The notes: generated from the sequence alone by a model not told the origin. Shown: positions 8,123 to 18,106, counted from the first letter of the stretch. The stretch: 64,000 nt of DNA from Serratia odorifera (GCF_900635445.1 NZ_LR134117.1:992001-1056000), one strand, 5' to 3'. A program made the numbers and translations.

Positions 8123-10242
8123 TTATTCTGCTTCTGGTGCAGCAGGAGCATCCGCTTCAGGCGCGGTAGCTTCCTTGATGCTCAGGCGCACACGGCCCTG
8201 GCGATCAACTTCCAGCACCTTGACCGGCACTTCCTGACCCATCTGCAGATAGTCGGTCACTTTCTCAACGCGCTTGTCAGCGATTTGTGAAATGTGAACC
8301 AGACCTTCTTTACCGCCGCCGATCGCCACGAAGGCGCCGAAATCAACGATACGGGTCACTTTACCCTGATACACGCGGCCCACTTCGATCTCTGCGGTGA
8401 TCTCTTCGATGCGGCGAATGGCAAACTTGGCCTTCTCACCGTCGGTAGCAGCGATTTTAACTGTACCATCATCTTCGATTTCGATGGTAGTGCCAGTCTC
8501 TTCAGTCAACGCACGGATGACTGAACCGCCTTTACCGATCACATCCTTGATCTTGTCCGGATTGATCTTGATGGTGTGGATGCGTGGTGCAAACTGAGAA
8601 ATATCGCCACGCGGAGTGCTGATAGCCTGTTCCATCACGCCCAGGATGTGCAGACGCGCGCCCTTGGCCTGGTTCAGTGCCACCTGCATGATTTCGCGGG
8701 TGATACCTTCAATTTTAATGTCCATTTGCAGCGCGGTGATACCATCACGGCTACCAGCCACTTTAAAGTCCATGTCACCCAGGTGATCTTCGTCACCCAG
8801 AATGTCGGACAGAACCACAAAGTTGTCCTGCTCTTTCACCAGACCCATGGCGATACCAGCAACGGCAGCCTTGATCGGCACACCGGCGTCCATCAGCGCC
8901 AAAGAGGCACCACAGACCGAAGCCATGGAAGAAGAACCGTTGGATTCGGTGATTTCAGACACCACACGCACCGTGTACGGGAAATCTTCTGGTTTAGGCA
9001 TCATAGCCAATACGCCGCGTTTCGCCAGGCGACCGTGACCGATTTCACGACGTTTAGGCGAGCCCACCATACCGGTTTCACCCACGGAGTATGGAGGGAA
9101 GTTGTAGTGGAACAGGAAGCTGTCGGTTTTTTCGCCCATCAGCTCGTCCAGGTTCTGCGCGTCACGTGCGGTACCCAGCGTCGCGGTAACCAGCGCCTGA
9201 GTTTCGCCACGGGTGAACAGCGCGGAACCGTGGGTGCGCGGCAGTACGCCGGTGCGCACGTCCAGACCACGGATCATGTCTTTTTCGCGACCGTCGATAC
9301 GCGGTTCGCCACGCAGTACGCGGCTACGCACTACGTTTTTCTCGACGCTGCCCAGGATGTCCTGGATTTCGCCAGCGTCCAGGGACTCGTCCTGCGCCAG
9401 CAATGCGGCAATCACGTCTTCTTTAATCGCATCAACCTGAGCATAACGCTGCTGTTTTTCGGTGATGTGATAAGCGTCACCCAGACGGCCTTCCGCCAGT
9501 TCCGCTACGCGGGCGTGCAGCGTTTCGTTAACCGCTGGCGCCTGCCAATCCCACTTCGGTTTGCCGACTTCGGCAACCAGGGAATTGATGTTTTCAATCA
9601 CAACCTGCTGCTGCTCGTGGCCGAATACCACCGCGCCCAGCATTTGATCTTCGCTCAGAACGTCAGCTTCGGATTCAACCATCAGTACCGCGCCTTCGGT
9701 ACCGGCAACCACCAGATCCAGACGGCTTTCTTTCAGCTCGTCGGTGGTCGGGTTCAGCACGTACTGGTCGTTGATGTAACCGACGCGTGCTGCACCGATT
9801 GGGCCGCTGAACGGAATACCGGACAGGCTCAGGGCGGCAGAAGCACCGATCATCGCCACGATGTCCGGGTTAACCTGCGGGTTGACCGATACTACGGTCG
9901 CAATCACCTGCACTTCGTTCAGGAAGTTGTCCGGGAACAGTGGGCGGATTGGACGGTCAATCAGACGCGAGGTCAGGGTTTCGCCTTCGCTTGGACGGCC
10001 TTCACGACGGAAGAAACTGCCTGGGATACGGCCGGCCGCGTAGGTACGCTCTTGATAGTTAACGGTCAGTGGGAAGAAGCTCTGACCTGGTTTGGCTTTT
10101 TCTGGCCTACAACGGTAACGAATACCGCGGTGTCATCCATGCTTACCATGACGGCAGCAGTGGCCTGACGTGCCATCATACCGGTCTCGATGGTGACGGT
10201 ATGCTGGCCATACTGGAATTTGCGAATAGTCGGTGTCAGCAA
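8123..10242 (-). CDS. pnp: Polynucleotide phosphorylase PNPase (frame broken once as read)
   Basis: 3'-5' phosphorolytic exoribonuclease of the degradosome. The product is collinear with E. coli PNPase: two RNase PH domains, a KH domain (IKINPDKIKDVIGKGG) and a C-terminal S1 domain (GRVYQGKVTRIVDFGAFVAI). The start is TTG at 10242, as in E. coli, with AAGGA 7 bp upstream, giving MLTPTIRKFQYGQHTV. The frame is lost at the T-run 10097-10101. Five T are present, and restoring a sixth gives VVGQKKAKPGQSFFPLTV and one 706-residue protein. Every residue on both sides is conserved, so an under-called homopolymer is likely. Expression is probably autoregulated through the RNase III hairpin in its leader. 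Confidence 0.93.
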
Positions 10243-10327
10243 AATTTTTTCCTTAGATTAGGCGCGCAATCGTATTGACGACTCGACACGCCGGTGACTC
10301 ACTGATCTTCACACTACATCCTCGCGA

Positions 10328-10373
10328 CTAATGACAACCCTTATCTCATGCGCGAGATAAAGTCTCTCATTAG
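10328..10373 (-). promoter_or_regulatory. pnp leader RNase III processing hairpin
   Basis: A long dyad in the rpsO-pnp intergenic region: outer arms CTAATGA / TCATTAG and inner arms TTATCTC / GAGATAA around GCGCAT. In E. coli an equivalent duplex is cut by RNase III, and PNPase then degrades the product to repress its own translation. Position and symmetry match that element. Confidence 0.75.
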
Positions 10374-10441
10374 CCGCGCGAACCTCTGTACCGGAAGATC
10401 CTCAACAATACATTAACCTGATTTGCTTATGCTTCCTAGAA

Positions 10442-10467
10442 GAAAGGGGCCAAAATAGGCCCCTTTC
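10442..10467 (-). terminator. Terminator/attenuator after rpsO
   Basis: Perfect 10-bp stem GAAAGGGGCC / GGCCCCTTTC followed on the minus strand by TTCTAGG, 17 bp past the rpsO stop. The U-tract is weak, consistent with partial read-through into pnp as known for the E. coli operon. Confidence 0.8.
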
Positions 10468-10484
10468 CACTGAAACTTGTTCGA

Positions 10485-10754
10485 TTAGCGACGCAGACCC
10501 AGACGCTCGATCAGGCTGGTGTAACGTGCTACATCTTTACGCTTCAGGTAGTCCAGCAGCTTACGACGCTGAGAAACCATACGCAGCAGACCACGACGGC
10601 TGTGGTGATCTTTTTTGTGCTCTGAGAAGTGGCCTTGCAGATGGTTGATCTGCGCAGTCAGCAGGGCAACCTGAACTTCGGTAGAACCGCTGTCGTTAGT
10701 ACCACGACCGAAATCAGCTACGATTTTAGCTTTAGCTTCAACACTTAGAGACAT
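10485..10754 (-). CDS. rpsO: 30S ribosomal protein S15
   Basis: An 89-residue primary 16S rRNA-binding protein, nearly identical to E. coli S15. Conserved stretches include GSTEVQVALLTAQINHLQGH and DHHSRRGLLRMVSQRRKLL. The start MSLSVEAKAK at 10754 matches the family length; the ATG two codons upstream is disfavoured. It is followed by a terminator and pnp. S15 autoregulation through a leader pseudoknot is known in E. coli; I did not verify the fold here. Confidence 0.97.
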   Translation of the reverse strand: MSLSVEAKAKIVADFGRGTNDSGSTEVQVALLTAQINHLQGHFSEHKKDHHSRRGLLRMVSQRRKLLDYLKRKDVARYTSLIERLGLRR

Positions 10755-10909
10755 TGTCATACTCCAGATTATAGATAATAAATACAGGCGCCGATCTCTA
10801 ATTCAGCAACCCAATGCATAAGCTGCGCCATTCTACTCTGATCCCCATCATCCTTCAAGCAACAGGCAATGTGCGCAGCAGCAACGCCAGACGAGGCGTT
10901 GTTAACCAG

Positions 10910-11854
10910 TCAGTCGAAATGCTCGACAACCAGCCGTTTTGGCGCCACCCGCCCGTCGTCGGCAATCTCACCGACGCCGATGAATTTATGCTCATCGCCT
11001 TCGGTGATACGTACCATACCGTGCGCTGGCGCGCCGGCAGCCTGAACCGGCTGCCCCTGCTTGACGTAGCCCGCCACCGCTGGCAGCAGGTTAACTTCCG
11101 GGAAGTTTTCCACCGGACTGTCCATCGGCATCAGCAGCGGATCGAGCAGTTCACCCGGCGCGATGCCTTCGGCCTGCGCCTGTTCCAGCAATGCGCTCAG
11201 CTGTTCCAGCGTCACCATGCGTTCGATCGGATATTTCGCTACCTGCAAACGACGCAGATAAATCACGTGCGCGCCGCAGCCCAGCAGTTCGCCGAGATCG
11301 TCGGTAATGGTGCGGATGTAGGTTCCTTTGGAGCAGTGGATTTCCAGCTCCAGCTCATCCCCTTCCCAGCGGATGAACGTCAGTTCGTACACCGTGATGC
11401 TGCGCGCCTCACGTGGCACTTCAATGCCCTGACGCGCGTATTCGTACAGTTTCTTACCCTGATACTTCAGCGCGGAATACATCGATGGCACTTGCTGAAT
11501 GTTGCCGCGGAAGGTGTCCAATGCCGCGTCGAGTTGCTCGCGGGTCACGTTGACCGGGCGCTCTTGCACCACCTGGCCGTCCGCATCCGAGGTATCGGTG
11601 CGCTGGCCCAGACGGGCTATCACCCGATAACGCTTGTCGGAGTCGAGCAGAAACTGGGAAAACTTGGTCGCTTCGCCCAGGCAAATCGGCAGCATACCGG
11701 TCGCCAGCGGATCGAGCGCGCCGGTATGGCCCGCGCGATTGGCGTTATAGCAACGTTTTACTTTTTGCAGCGCGTCGTTGGAAGACAGCCCCTGCGGCTT
11801 GTCCAGCAACAAAACGCCGTGAATGTCACGGCCGCGGCGACGAGGGCGACTCAT
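10910..11854 (-). CDS. truB: tRNA pseudouridine(55) synthase TruB
   Basis: A 314-residue enzyme that makes pseudouridine-55 in the T-loop of all elongator tRNAs. The catalytic aspartate lies in GHTGALDPLATGMLP (Asp48, same number as E. coli). A C-terminal PUA domain follows (VNLLPAVAGYVKQGQPVQ onward). Its ATG shares one base with the TAA stop of rbfA (TAATG), indicating coupling in the metY-rimP-nusA-infB-rbfA-truB operon. Confidence 0.96.
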   Translation of the reverse strand: MSRPRRRGRDIHGVLLLDKPQGLSSNDALQKVKRCYNANRAGHTGALDPLATGMLPICLGEATKFSQFLLDSDKRYRVIARLGQRTDTSDADGQVVQERPVNVTREQLDAALDTFRGNIQQVPSMYSALKYQGKKLYEYARQGIEVPREARSITVYELTFIRWEGDELELEIHCSKGTYIRTITDDLGELLGCGAHVIYLRRLQVAKYPIERMVTLEQLSALLEQAQAEGIAPGELLDPLLMPMDSPVENFPEVNLLPAVAGYVKQGQPVQAAGAPAHGMVRITEGDEHKFIGVGEIADDGRVAPKRLVVEHFD

Positions 11855-12264
11855 TAAGCCTCCTCGTCATCACCGGAAGCAGTGCGACGCTCGGCGTCGT
11901 TCTTCACTACGTTAGTCACCAGGTTGGACATGCGCATGCCTTCAACCAGCGAGTTATCGTAGGCAAAGGTCAGTTCTGGCACCACGCGCAAACGCATGGC
12001 CTTGCCCAGCAGGGTACGGATATAACCGGACGCGTCTTGCAGCGCCTTGATGCCGTTGGTGACCAGATCGGGATCGTGGTTTTCGGTCAGCACGTTCAGG
12101 AAAGTCACATAAACTTTGGCATAGGCCAGATCGCGCGACACTTCCACGCCGGAAACGGTCGCCATGCCGACACGCGGATCTTTGACTTCACGTTGCAGAA
12201 TGATGGCAATCTCTTTCTGCATCTCTTGCGCGACGCGTTGGCCGCGGCTGAATTCTTTTGCCAT
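11854..12264 (-). CDS. rbfA: 30S ribosome-binding factor RbfA
   Basis: A 136-residue KH-like cold-shock protein that binds free 30S subunits and matures the 5' end of 16S rRNA. Family blocks seen: RVAQEMQKEIAIILQREVKDPR and YAKVYVTFLN, with an acidic C-terminal tail. The start MAKEFSRGQR at 12264 is chosen over a 10-codon extension because it matches E. coli RbfA (133 aa). A GC-rich hairpin (12286-12304) sits between infB and this start. Confidence 0.96.
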   Translation of the reverse strand: MAKEFSRGQRVAQEMQKEIAIILQREVKDPRVGMATVSGVEVSRDLAYAKVYVTFLNVLTENHDPDLVTNGIKALQDASGYIRTLLGKAMRLRVVPELTFAYDNSLVEGMRMSNLVTNVVKNDAERRTASGDDEEA

Positions 12265-12346
12265 TTTGGATTCTCCAGACAAATCGGGGGGCACAAGGCC
12301 CCCCAGAACAGATGTTACCCATTGGGTATCAGCAGATATGCGATCG

Positions 12347-15037
12347 TTAAGCGATGGTGCGTTGGATCTCGATGATTTCGAATACTTCGATCATGTCGCC
12401 GACGCGCACGTCGTTGTAGTTCTTCACGCCGATACCACATTCCATGCCGTTACGGACTTCGTTAACGTCATCTTTAAAGCGACGCAGGGATTCCAGCTCG
12501 CCTTCGTAGATAACCACGTTGTCGCGCAGTACGCGGATTGGGTTGTGACGCTTGATGTTACCTTCGGTAACCATACAACCGGCGATAGCACCGAATTTCG
12601 GTGATTTGAACACGTCACGCACTTCGGCCAGGCCGATAATCTGCTGTTTGTATTCTGGTGCCAGCATGCCGCTCATCGCCTGCTTCACTTCGTCAATCAG
12701 GCTATAGATGACGGAGTAGTAACGCAGATCCAGGCTTTCAGCTTCGATGACACGGCGCGCAGAGGCGTCGGCACGAACGTTGAAGCCAATGATGATGGCA
12801 TTGGAAGCCGCTGCCAGCGTGGCATCGGTTTCGGTGATGCCGCCAACGCCGGAACCGACAATCTTCACTTTCACTTCGTCGGTAGACAGCTTCAGCAACG
12901 AGTCGCTGATCGCTTCGCAAGAACCCTGTACATCGGATTTCAGTACGATGTTCAGTTCTGAAACTTCGCCGTCGGTCATGTTGGCGAACATGTTTTCCAG
13001 CTTGGATTTCTGCTGACGCGCCAGTTTGACTTCGCGGAACTTGCCTTGACGGTACAGCGCCACTTCACGCGCTTTCTTCTCGTCACGCACCACGGTCGCT
13101 TCGTCACCCGCTGCCGGAACGCTGGACAGACCAAGGATTTCCACCGGGATGGATGGACCGGCAGAGACCACTTCACGGCCCAGTTCATCACGCATCGCAC
13201 GCACACGGCCGTATTCGAAGCCGCACAGCACGATGTCGCCCTTGTTCAGCGTACCTTCCTGTACCAGCACGGTGGCAACCGGGCCACGGCCTTTATCCAG
13301 GAAGGATTCGATGACAACGCCGCTCGCCATGCCGCTGCGCACCGCTTTCAGTTCGAGGACTTCAGCTTGCAACAGGATAGCGTCGAGCAGTTCATCAATA
13401 CCGGTACCGGCTTTGGCAGATACGTGTACGAACTGCGCTTCACCGCCCCACTCTTCCGGCATAACGCCGTACTGGGACAGTTCTTGCTTCACGCGATCCG
13501 GATCGGCTTCTGGTTTGTCGATTTTGTTAACCGCAACCACCAATGGCACCTGAGCCGCCTTCGCGTGCTGGATGGCTTCGATGGTCTGCGGCATCACGCC
13601 GTCGTCCGCCGCCACAACCAGAACCACGATATCGGTCGCCTGAGCGCCGCGAGCACGCATCGAGGTAAACGCAGCGTGGCCCGGGGTATCCAGGAAGGTG
13701 ATCATGCCACTGTCGGTTTCAACGTGGTAGGCACCGATGTGCTGGGTAATGCCGCCGGCTTCGCCCGATGCCACTTTGGTGGAGCGGATGTAGTCGAGCA
13801 GCGAGGTTTTACCGTGGTCAACGTGGCCCATGATGGTCACTACCGGAGCACGAGGCTCGGCAGCGGCAGCACCGGTATCACGATCGCTCATCAGCGCTTC
13901 TTCCAGCTCGTTTTCACGACGCAGGATAACCTTGTGGCCCATCTCTTCGGCAACCAGCTGTGCGGTTTCCTGGTCGATGACCTGGTTGATGGTGGCCATG
14001 GCGCCCAGCTTCATCATGGTTTTGATAACCTGAGAGCCTTTTACCGCCATCTTGTTGGCCAGTTCGGCAACGGTAATGGTTTCGCCAACGATAACGTCGC
14101 GGTTAACCGCCTGCGCTGGCTTGTTGAAGCCCTGCTGCAGCGTGCTTGGCTTACGCTTGCCTTTACCACCACGGGTAACGGCGCGCGCTTCTTCGCGATC
14201 GGCCTTGGATTCGGACAGCTTGCTGCCTTTCTTCTGCTTGGTGGATTTGCCACCGCGAGTACGGGCGCGACGGTCACCTTCAACCTTGGCGTCATTCTCG
14301 TCTTCTGCGGCACGCGCATGCTGGGAGGTGGTAACGTGATAGTCGGCAGTTTCAACAGCGGCGCTTGCCGCGTCGGCTTCAGCCCACTTCTCGCCGTTTT
14401 CTTCCGCCATGCGGCGCGCTTCTTCAGCAACGCGTTTGGCTTCTTCTTCCACCTTACGGCGCACTTCTTCTTCCGCTTTACGTTTCAGTTCAGCGGCTTC
14501 GGCTTCGCGTCGTGCTTTTTCTGCCTGAGCTGGCTTGGTCATTTCGTCGGTATGTTGATTGGTCACTTTATCTTTTTCCGCTGCATCACGCTTAGCTTTT
14601 TCAGCGGCCTCACGTTTGGCTTGCTCTTCGGCTGCGCGCTTCGCTTCTGCTTCGCGTTTCGCTAGCTCTTCCGCTTCGCGCCGTGCCTGCTCTTCCGCTT
14701 CACGCTGTGCCTGCTCTGCCGCTTCCGCCTGTTGGGCTTCTTGCGTATCGCGATTTACATAAGTGCGTTTCTTGCGGACCTCAATTTGCACCGATTTACT
14801 TTTACCGCCGGTGCTCGGGATATTCAAGGTGCTGCGCGTTTTGCGCTGCAACGTCAGTTTACCTGGCGCGCTGCCGTGTTCACGGTTCAGGTGCGCCAGT
14901 AGGGTTTCTTTTTCTTGCTGGGTGACAGAGTCGGTCTCAGACTTGTTGATCCCTGCATCAGCAAACTGCTGTACCAGGCGATCAACCGGAGTCTGAATCT
15001 CTGCTGCCAGTGATTTTACGGTTACATCTGTCGTCAT
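12347..15037 (-). CDS. infB: Translation initiation factor IF-2
   Basis: A 896-residue GTPase that loads fMet-tRNA on the 30S subunit. An IF2-N domain is followed by an Ala/Glu/Arg-rich charged linker (about 95-215), the G domain with GHVDHGKT (404-411), DTPGH (450-454) and NKID (504-507), then the beta-barrel domains and the initiator-tRNA-binding C-terminus ending QRTIA. An internal GTG at codon 158 (14566) falls exactly where E. coli starts the shorter IF2 form, so two isoforms are plausible. It is 25 bp downstream of nusA in one operon. Confidence 0.97.
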   Translation of the reverse strand: MTTDVTVKSLAAEIQTPVDRLVQQFADAGINKSETDSVTQQEKETLLAHLNREHGSAPGKLTLQRKTRSTLNIPSTGGKSKSVQIEVRKKRTYVNRDTQEAQQAEAAEQAQREAEEQARREAEELAKREAEAKRAAEEQAKREAAEKAKRDAAEKDKVTNQHTDEMTKPAQAEKARREAEAAELKRKAEEEVRRKVEEEAKRVAEEARRMAEENGEKWAEADAASAAVETADYHVTTSQHARAAEDENDAKVEGDRRARTRGGKSTKQKKGSKLSESKADREEARAVTRGGKGKRKPSTLQQGFNKPAQAVNRDVIVGETITVAELANKMAVKGSQVIKTMMKLGAMATINQVIDQETAQLVAEEMGHKVILRRENELEEALMSDRDTGAAAAEPRAPVVTIMGHVDHGKTSLLDYIRSTKVASGEAGGITQHIGAYHVETDSGMITFLDTPGHAAFTSMRARGAQATDIVVLVVAADDGVMPQTIEAIQHAKAAQVPLVVAVNKIDKPEADPDRVKQELSQYGVMPEEWGGEAQFVHVSAKAGTGIDELLDAILLQAEVLELKAVRSGMASGVVIESFLDKGRGPVATVLVQEGTLNKGDIVLCGFEYGRVRAMRDELGREVVSAGPSIPVEILGLSSVPAAGDEATVVRDEKKAREVALYRQGKFREVKLARQQKSKLENMFANMTDGEVSELNIVLKSDVQGSCEAISDSLLKLSTDEVKVKIVGSGVGGITETDATLAAASNAIIIGFNVRADASARRVIEAESLDLRYYSVIYSLIDEVKQAMSGMLAPEYKQQIIGLAEVRDVFKSPKFGAIAGCMVTEGNIKRHNPIRVLRDNVVIYEGELESLRRFKDDVNEVRNGMECGIGVKNYNDVRVGDMIEVFEIIEIQRTIA

Positions 15038-15061
15038 GCTGTTCCTTCCTGCTACAGTTTA

Positions 15062-16549
15062 TTACGCGTTGTCGCCAAACCAACAGATATTACGTGCGGC
15101 CATAATCAGCTCGCCGGCTTGCTGATCGCTAAGCCCTTCAATATCAGCCAGATCGTCAACACCCTGCTCGGCAAGATCTTCCAGCGTACAAACCCCACGC
15201 GCGGCCAGTTTAAAGGCCATGCTGCGCTCAAGACCCGGCAGGTTGAGCAAGTCATCAGCAGGTTTTTGGTCGCCCAGGCTTTCTTCTTGAGCCAGGGCCA
15301 GCGTGGTCAATGCAGCTTTGGCGCGATCGCGCAACGCTTCAACCATATCTTCATCGAGACCGTCGATTTCCAGCAGCTCTTTGATTGGCACATAGGCCAG
15401 CTCTTCCAGCGTAGAGAAGCCTTCTTCAACCAGTACGGTGGCGAATTCTTCGTCGATATCAAGATATTTGGTGAAGGTATCAATGGCGGCATGAGCTTCG
15501 GCCTGATGCTTGGCTTGCAGATCGTCCGCCGTCATCACGTTCAGTTCCCAGCCGCTGAGCTGAGAGGCCAAACGCACGTTTTGGCCGTTACGGCCAATCG
15601 CCTGTGCCAGATTGCTGGCTTCAACGGCGATATCCATGGTGTGCCGATCTTCATCAACCACGATCGAGGCAACGTCTGCCGGGGCCATGGCGTTGATGAC
15701 GAACTGGGCCGGGTTGTCGTCCCACAGCACGATATCAATACGTTCGCCGCCGAGCTCGCTCGAAACGGCCTGAACGCGTGCGCCGCGCATCCCGACGCAG
15801 GCACCGACCGGGTCGATACGCTTGTCGTTGGTTTTAACGGCGATTTTGGCGCGAGAACCCGGATCGCGGGCTGCCGCTTTGATTTCAATAACTTCTTCGC
15901 CAATTTCCGGCACTTCGATGCGGAACAGTTCTTTCAGCATTTCCGGGCTGGAGCGGCTGACGAACAGCTGTGCGCCGCGTGCTTCCGGGCGAACCGCGTA
16001 CAGAACGCCGCGGATACGGTCGCCTGGGCGGAAGTTTTCGCGTGGCAGCATGTCTTCACGGCCAATCACCGCTTCGGCGTTGCCGCCGAGATCCAGCGCG
16101 ATGCTGTCGCGGTTAACTTTTTTCACCACGCCGGTGACGATTTCACCTTCGTGCTGACGGAAAGCGTCGACCACCATCGCACGCTCGGCTTCACGTACTT
16201 TCTGTACGATAACCTGCTTGGCGGTCTGGGTGGTGATGCGGTCAAAGGTAACGGATTCGATCTGGTCTTCGACGTATCCGCCCAGCTCGATGCTTGGGTC
16301 TTCATACTGAGCCGCTTCCAGCGTGATTTCACGCGTAGGCTGGGTAACTTCGTCAACGGCGACCCAGCGACGGAAAGTATCGAAATCGCCGGTTTTGCGA
16401 TCGATGCTGACGCGCACGTCAATTTCCTGCTCGTATTTTTTCTTGGTTGCGGTGGCTAATGCGGTTTCCAGCGCTTCAAAAATCTTCTCACGCGGAAGGG
16501 ATTTTTCATTGGAAACAGCTTCAACAACAGCCAGAATCTCTTTATTCAT
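15062..16549 (-). CDS. nusA: Transcription termination/antitermination factor NusA
   Basis: A 495-residue RNA polymerase-binding factor controlling pausing, termination and antitermination. It shows the N-terminal RNAP-binding domain (MNKEILAVVEAVSNEK), an S1 domain (GEIVTGVVKKVNRDSIALDL), KH1 and KH2 (ERIDIVLWDDNPAQFVINAM), and the two C-terminal acidic repeats that bind RNAP alpha and lambda N. Length equals the E. coli protein. The start at 16549 is preferred to a six-codon upstream extension. It lies between rimP and infB. Confidence 0.97.
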   Translation of the reverse strand: MNKEILAVVEAVSNEKSLPREKIFEALETALATATKKKYEQEIDVRVSIDRKTGDFDTFRRWVAVDEVTQPTREITLEAAQYEDPSIELGGYVEDQIESVTFDRITTQTAKQVIVQKVREAERAMVVDAFRQHEGEIVTGVVKKVNRDSIALDLGGNAEAVIGREDMLPRENFRPGDRIRGVLYAVRPEARGAQLFVSRSSPEMLKELFRIEVPEIGEEVIEIKAAARDPGSRAKIAVKTNDKRIDPVGACVGMRGARVQAVSSELGGERIDIVLWDDNPAQFVINAMAPADVASIVVDEDRHTMDIAVEASNLAQAIGRNGQNVRLASQLSGWELNVMTADDLQAKHQAEAHAAIDTFTKYLDIDEEFATVLVEEGFSTLEELAYVPIKELLEIDGLDEDMVEALRDRAKAALTTLALAQEESLGDQKPADDLLNLPGLERSMAFKLAARGVCTLEDLAEQGVDDLADIEGLSDQQAGELIMAARNICWFGDNA

Positions 16550-16570
16550 CCTAGTTGCCTCATCCAAACT

Positions 16571-17023
16571 TTAAAAGTGGGGTACCAGGTTCGCTTTCTG
16601 AATATTGCTCAGCGCGAACACTTCATCTTTCCCATCCACAGTAACCGTGATCATTTCGCCTTCGACAGACTTGATGATGCCCTGCCACTTACGGCGGTTC
16701 TGTACCGCCATGCGCAGGACCAGGCTGACTTCTTCACCGAGGAAACGAGTATAGTGTTCTGCGGTGAACATCGGGCGATCAAGGCCAGGAGAGGAGACTT
16801 CCAAGTTGTAAGCGACCGTAACCGGATCTTCGACATCCAATACGGCGCTGACCTGGTGGCTGACATCAGCACAATCATCAACATTAATGCCGTTTTCACT
16901 ATCAATATAGATGCGGAGCGTGGATTGGCGCGCACGAATAAATTCTATGCCTACAAGCTCAAAGCCCAACGCCTCTACCGGTGCCGAAAGCATCTCTGTC
17001 AATTTTTGTTCTAATGTGGACAA
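16571..17023 (-). CDS. rimP: Ribosome maturation factor RimP
   Basis: A 150-residue 30S assembly factor needed for early S12 and S19 steps. It is almost identical to E. coli RimP, with blocks GFELVGIEFIRAR, GINVDDCADVSHQVSAVLDVEDP and LEVSSPGLDRPMF. The start is TTG at 17023, preceded by GGGGGTGG, as in E. coli; a TTG four codons upstream lies inside that ribosome-binding sequence and is rejected. It is the first protein gene after tRNA-fMet. Confidence 0.95.
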   Translation of the reverse strand: MSTLEQKLTEMLSAPVEALGFELVGIEFIRARQSTLRIYIDSENGINVDDCADVSHQVSAVLDVEDPVTVAYNLEVSSPGLDRPMFTAEHYTRFLGEEVSLVLRMAVQNRRKWQGIIKSVEGEMITVTVDGKDEVFALSNIQKANLVPHF

Positions 17024-17040
17024 GCCCACCCCCAAGACAT

Positions 17041-17061
17041 AAAAAAAGGGCTTAATAGCCC
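17041..17061 (-). terminator. Hairpin with T-run just upstream of rimP
   Basis: Minus-strand stem GGGCTATTAAGCCC followed by seven T, ending 17 bp before the rimP start. It looks like an intrinsic terminator or attenuator in the metY-rimP leader; NusA-dependent read-through is an inference. Confidence 0.7.
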
Positions 17062-17084
17062 AGTGATTCTGTTGCCAAATAACA

Positions 17085-17105
17085 AAAAACCCCGAAAATT
17101 CGGGG
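17085..17105 (-). terminator. Terminator after tRNA-fMet
   Basis: Minus-strand stem CCCCGAA / TTCGGGG followed by TTTTTTG. It is the first of two successive hairpins between the tRNA gene and rimP. Confidence 0.85.
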
Positions 17106-17239
17106 CTTTATGCAACTGGACCCTGTTTGCCGCAATGCGGCTTCGGTACAACTTTCTGACAAGTGTCATTTTCAAATGTTGTTCGAGAAAAGCGGATTCA
17201 ATCGAAAAGTGTATTTGAAAATAAACACTTAAAGGAAAG

Positions 17240-17316
<77 letters not shown>

Positions 17317-17377
17317 TCCGAAAACGTGGCAAATACTACGCTGATAATCGCAAAAATGCAAGTTATCTCTGGGATAT

Positions 17378-17464
17378 TGGTACCGAGGATGGGACTCGAA
17401 CCCACAAGCCCGTTAGGGCACTACCACCTCAAGGTAGCGTGTCTACCAATTCCACCACCTCGGT
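17378..17464 (-). tRNA. leuU: tRNA-Leu (GAG)
   Basis: An 87-nt class II tRNA. It has D-arm GGTGGAATTGGTAGACACG, anticodon loop CTTGAGG (anticodon GAG), a long variable arm TGCCCTAACGGGCT, T-loop GGTTCGAGTCC and encoded CCA. It lies between secG and tRNA-fMet, the position of leuU in E. coli. Confidence 0.95.
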
Positions 17465-17534
17465 ACTGATTCTTACTGCAACGGCCGTTTGCATTGCTGC
17501 CAACCACCGTTTAAACACGTTTACTGCTGACGGC

Positions 17535-17870
17535 TTATTGCGGGATATCGCTGCTCGGCTTGGCTGGTGCTGCCGGCGCGGTAGTCTGCTCGGTTTTAAC
17601 CGGCTGACCCAGGTTTTCCCACTCGCTGCCTTTTTGGCTCTGGTTGCTGCTCAGGTTGCCCAGGATCAGACTAATGACGAAAAACAGCGTCGCCAAAACA
17701 GCCGTCATGCGGGTCATGAAGTTACCGGAACCGCTCGAACCGAACAATGTGCCAGACGCACCTGCTCCGAATGAGGCTCCCATATCAGCGCCTTTACCTT
17801 GCTGCAACATGATCAGAGCCACAAGCCCGATCGAAATCAGCAGGAAAATTACCAGAAGAGCTTCGTACAT
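17535..17870 (-). CDS. secG: Preprotein translocase subunit SecG
   Basis: A 111-residue inner-membrane protein of the SecYEG channel. Two transmembrane helices are visible (about 3-22 and 52-72), joined by the conserved Gly/Ser-rich loop GADMGASFGAGASGTLFGSSG. A polar Pro/Ala tail follows. It is followed by tRNA-Leu on the same strand. Length matches E. coli SecG (110 aa). Confidence 0.96.
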   Translation of the reverse strand: MYEALLVIFLLISIGLVALIMLQQGKGADMGASFGAGASGTLFGSSGSGNFMTRMTAVLATLFFVISLILGNLSSNQSQKGSEWENLGQPVKTEQTTAPAAPAKPSSDIPQ

Positions 17871-18106
17871 AGTTGTACCCGTATCCTTGCGGCTTCACCG
17901 CGTGCCAAATGCTTCTCACCCCAAATGCTTCTAAACGAAGTCGCAGGCGTTGTTATCAACGGCCTACTGAAGCGGGTGTGAATACTAACCAAAGCCGTCA
18001 AACCGTGCAAGGGCAATTTGCTGCGGCAGGCGCGTTTGCGGAAAAAAACAGCAAACGCGCCACGTCCAGTGGCTCAAATATTCGACAAGGCAGTTAACCG
18101 CCTGTT

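Noticed and set aside
8576..10168. A 530-codon plus-strand frame opposite pnp
   Set aside because: Antisense of conserved PNPase codons; no motifs, no ribosome-binding site, atypical composition.
13046..14665. A 539-codon plus-strand frame opposite infB
   Set aside because: Mirror of IF2 codon bias; Phe/His/Gly-rich, no recognisable domain.
14380..14760. Repetitive GCTTCTTC-type sequence
   Set aside because: It is the Ala/Glu/Arg/Lys-rich linker of IF2, not a DNA repeat element.
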